Shown here piece by piece: positions 45,776 through 47,911 of a stretch of 47,911 nt of DNA. The position numbers and the translations under genes are program-made. Each line of letters starts with the position of its first letter. Position 1 is the stretch's first letter. A model generated the notes under the pieces. It had not been told where the DNA came from. It saw only the letters and a program-made list of their open reading frames with translations, and did no database searches. Source of the DNA: Alkalinema sp. RU_4_3 (GTDB lineage: Bacteria > Cyanobacteriota > Cyanobacteriia > Leptolyngbyales > Leptolyngbyaceae); assembly GCA_012031975.1 (NCBI GenBank), contig JAAUSA010000010.1, positions 1 to 47,911 on the forward strand. The letters are read 5' to 3'.

Positions 45776-46951
45776 ATGGCACCATTACTCCAAACCCGCC
45801 CCTCTGACCCCCACCACTATATCGAGACGCCCCAGCAGCTAGCCCAATTTGCCCAGGACAACCAAGCCATCGCCTGGATGGGCTTCGACACGGAATTCAT
45901 CAACGAAAAGCGATTCTATCCCATGCTGTGCCTAATCCAGGTGGTTACGGAGCAGGGCCTCTACATCATCGATCCGCTAAGGCTCGATCGCCTCGATCCC
46001 TTCCTCGCCCTAATCGAAAACCCCCAAATCCTCAAAATCACCCATGCCGGGGACAACGACTACCGTCTACTCAATGCCCTCTACGGCACCTATCCGAAAA
46101 ACCTGTTCGACACCCAGATTGCCACGGGATTCCTGACCCACACCTACCCGATCTCCTTTCAAAACCTGATCGAAAAAGAATTCCGCATTACCCTGAATAA
46201 ATCCTTCGCCGTCACCAACTGGGAAGCCCGCCCCCTCACCTCCGAGCAGCTTAGCTATGCCCTCAATGACGTGATCTACCTGCCAGAACTCTGGGAACGC
46301 ATGACGGCGCAATTGGAGAAACTCGATCGCCTCCCCTGGTTCCAAGAGGAAGTTGCCAAACTGGAAGCTGAGCAATACTATGCCAGCGATACAGTTAAGG
46401 ATATGTTCCGAAGTACGCTCCATACCCAAATGAACCCCCAGGAGCGGATCTTTTTGGTGCGGTTGATGTACTGGTGCCGCGAGGAAGCCAAGGCCCGCAA
46501 TATCACCAAGGACATGGTTTTGCCTAGTAAAACTATGGTGCCGATCGCCAAGGGCATGGGCCAAGGCAAATCTGCCCTCCACCAGAACCGGATGATCTCG
46601 GACAAACTGATCCAAACCCATTGGGGGCTTTGGAGTAAGTTGTTCAAAGATCCCATGACTCCAGAGGAGAAAGCGATGCTGAAGGAGATTCCTAAATGGC
46701 AGGAGGAGACGCCGGAGCAGGCGATGAGTACGGAGTTTTTGTATTTATTGATTCGCGATCGCTGTTTTAAAGCTCAAATTGCGCCGACGATCGTCTGTTC
46801 CAAATCCTCTTTCCGCAGTAAGGATAAGGGGCTTGATTCTGGGTGGCGCAGGACTTTGCTGGGGGAAAGTTTGATCGAATGGATTCATTCGAAGAAGAAG
46901 ATGGCTTTTGATGTGCAGGGCGATCGGTGTGTGGTGAAGTTTGTCGAGTAG
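45776..46951 (+). CDS. rnd: ribonuclease D-like 3'-5' exoribonuclease
   Basis: A 391-residue RNase D type enzyme. The DEDD exonuclease motifs are visible: WMGFDTEFINEKRFYP (ExoI), THAGDNDYRLL (ExoII) and YALNDVIYLPELW (ExoIII). The C-terminal half (about 200-290) has an HRDC-like helical domain (RNITKDMVLPSKTMVPIAKG). A further C-terminal basic piece of about 80 residues follows, so the protein is at the full family length. It trims the 3' ends of tRNA precursors and other structured RNAs. It is divergent from the M61 peptidase gene. Confidence 0.9.
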   Translation: MAPLLQTRPSDPHHYIETPQQLAQFAQDNQAIAWMGFDTEFINEKRFYPMLCLIQVVTEQGLYIIDPLRLDRLDPFLALIENPQILKITHAGDNDYRLLNALYGTYPKNLFDTQIATGFLTHTYPISFQNLIEKEFRITLNKSFAVTNWEARPLTSEQLSYALNDVIYLPELWERMTAQLEKLDRLPWFQEEVAKLEAEQYYASDTVKDMFRSTLHTQMNPQERIFLVRLMYWCREEAKARNITKDMVLPSKTMVPIAKGMGQGKSALHQNRMISDKLIQTHWGLWSKLFKDPMTPEEKAMLKEIPKWQEETPEQAMSTEFLYLLIRDRCFKAQIAPTIVCSKSSFRSKDKGLDSGWRRTLLGESLIEWIHSKKKMAFDVQGDRCVVKFVE

Positions 46952-46966
46952 AGGGGCGTCTTGCTC

Positions 46967-46972
46967 TATAAT
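46967..46972 (+). promoter_or_regulatory. -10 box upstream of hsdM
   Basis: A perfect TATAAT stands 60 bases before the hsdM ATG and 16 bases after the RNase D stop. The upstream TTGTCG is 20 bases away, longer than usual, so the -35 is weak. Confidence 0.45.
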
Positions 46973-47031
46973 ATGGCTTGGGCAATCCCATTTTAGACGT
47001 TTTGTACTACTGCAATGTGATTGGCGGATAG

Positions 47032-47823
47032 ATGTTTGAGCAAACTTTCAAGAATATTGATGACGTGCTCTGGAAGGAGGCTGGCTGTACGACGGAGCTA
47101 GACTATACGGAGCAAACGTCTTGGTTGCTGTTTTTGAAGTATCTGGATGATTTGGAGCAGGACCGGGCTCTGGCGGCGCAGCTAGTTGGCAAGCCCTATG
47201 AGTTTATTATTGATGAGGCGCATCGGTGGGCGGTTTGGGCGGCTCCAAAGTTGGCCAATGGGAAGGTGGATCCGAATCAGTTGGTGGGGCCTGATTTGTT
47301 GGACTATGTGAATAAGCAATTGTTTCCCTATCTTCAGGGGTTTAAGCAGCGGGCGAAGAGTCCGGATACGATCGAGTATAAGATCGGTGAGATTTTTAGT
47401 GAGATTAAGAATCGGTTTCAGAGTGGGTATAGTCTGCGGGATGCTTTGGAGTATGTCGATGAGTTGAAGTTTCGATCGCAGCAGGAGAAGCATGAGCTGT
47501 CGCATCTGTATGAGGCGAAGATCAAGAATATGGGGAATGCGGGGCGGAATGGGGGTGAGTATTATACGCCGCGTCCGTTGATTCGGGCGATGATCGAGGT
47601 GGTGAAGCCGAGGATTGGGGAGCGGATTTATGATCCGGCCTGTGGGAGTGCGGGCTTTTTGTGTGAGAGTTATGATTATTTGCGGCGGGGGAAGCTGACG
47701 ACGAAGCAGTTGGAGCAGCTTCAGAAGAAGACTTTTGTCGGGAAGGAGAAGAAGAGTCTGGCCTATGTGATTGCGATCATGAATAGGCGATGTGCAACTT
47801 TGAAAGTTCCTGCCTTCCCCTAA
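47032..47823 (+). pseudogene. hsdM: type I restriction-modification methylase HsdM, truncated
   Basis: The first 251 codons are a normal HsdM: an N-terminal helical HsdM_N domain (FKNIDDVLWKEAGCTTELDY, WLLFLKYLDDLEQDR), then the N6 adenine methylase domain with YTPRPLIRAMIEVVKPRIG and motif I DPACGSAGFLCESYDYL. After KKSLAYVIAIMN (47784), where MILHG-type sequence and the catalytic NPPY/NPPF motif should follow, the sequence becomes unrelated (RRCATLKVPAFP) and stops at 47823. The protein therefore lacks its catalytic motif IV and cannot methylate DNA alone. The likely cause is an insertion at 47784. hsdS and hsdR are not in the window. Confidence 0.85.
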
Positions 47824-47911
47824 CTCATAAGCCACTTCTAGCGCTGCAAGGGATATGAATCACTCCTTAACCCCTATATTTAGTGATTTGTAATTATCTC
47901 AGGAGAAGAAT
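47785..47911. mobile_element. probable left edge of an inserted element interrupting hsdM
   Basis: Sequence from 47785 shares nothing with hsdM. It is less GC-rich and holds a palindrome AACTTTGAAAGTT (47798-47810). It ends AGGAGAAGAAT at the window edge, a Shine-Dalgarno-like stretch that would be followed by ATG if the next base is G, so a gene of the element may begin just outside. The element type cannot be named. Confidence 0.45.

Overview
The window is chromosomal DNA from a cyanobacterium. The evidence is the gene content: Ycf35, the plastid-type ribosomal protein PSRP-3/Ycf65, a phylloquinone-pathway methyltransferase, a VTE5-like prenol kinase, cyanobacteria-restricted families (DUF3038, DUF4335, DUF2997, DUF1822), a cyanobacterial PilB-PilT-PilC set, and very frequent HIP1 octamers (GCGATCGC). 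No tRNA, rRNA, CRISPR array or complete insertion sequence was seen. The genus cannot be fixed from this window.

Layout. 1-5 kb: the start of a TIGR01777-type epimerase gene (off the left edge), a phytol-kinase-like membrane protein, the DUF3038-DUF4335 pair and a Ser/Thr kinase with a 15-bp minisatellite inside its catalytic core. 5.2-6.3 kb: DUF2997, Ycf35 and a 4Fe-4S ferredoxin. 6.3-11.6 kb (minus strand): a hypothetical gene and pilC, pilT, pilB for type IV pili. 11.8-17.6 kb (plus): grpE, dnaK, dnaJ, a TusA-like gene and rsgA, the last three joined by 4-base overlaps. 17.6-21.5 kb (minus): Uma2 protein, DUF445 protein, MenG/UbiE and a REC-GAF response regulator. 21.7-24.5 kb (plus): PSRP-3 and glgB. 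24.5-26.4 kb: gene debris, then a DUF1822 gene and a sigma-like gene. 26.5-40.1 kb (minus): a surface-polysaccharide island with an ABC exporter (Wzm/Wzt), large multidomain glycosyltransferases and methyltransferases, coiled-coil proteins and an AT-rich polytopic membrane protein. 40.2-43.2 kb: two flotillin/SPFH paralogues with an NfeD-like partner. 43.4-43.8 kb: a HicAB toxin-antitoxin. 43.9-45.7 kb: an M61 peptidase. 45.8-47.9 kb: an RNase D and a type I restriction methylase gene that breaks off abruptly, apparently at an insertion.

Most biologically interesting is the polysaccharide island. Its Wzt carries a C-terminal glycan-binding-type domain, and a double-methyltransferase/coiled-coil gene overlaps the wzt start. 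That layout recalls chain-length control by methyl capping (WbdD type), although the proteins differ.

Main caveat: at least a dozen conserved genes (DUF3038, kinase, ferredoxin, pilC, pilT, dnaK, glgB three times, two glycosyltransferases, a methyltransferase, the M61 peptidase twice) contain a small indel, often in a homopolymer. Most likely these are sequence errors, so the genes are annotated here as single units with the frameshift sites given.
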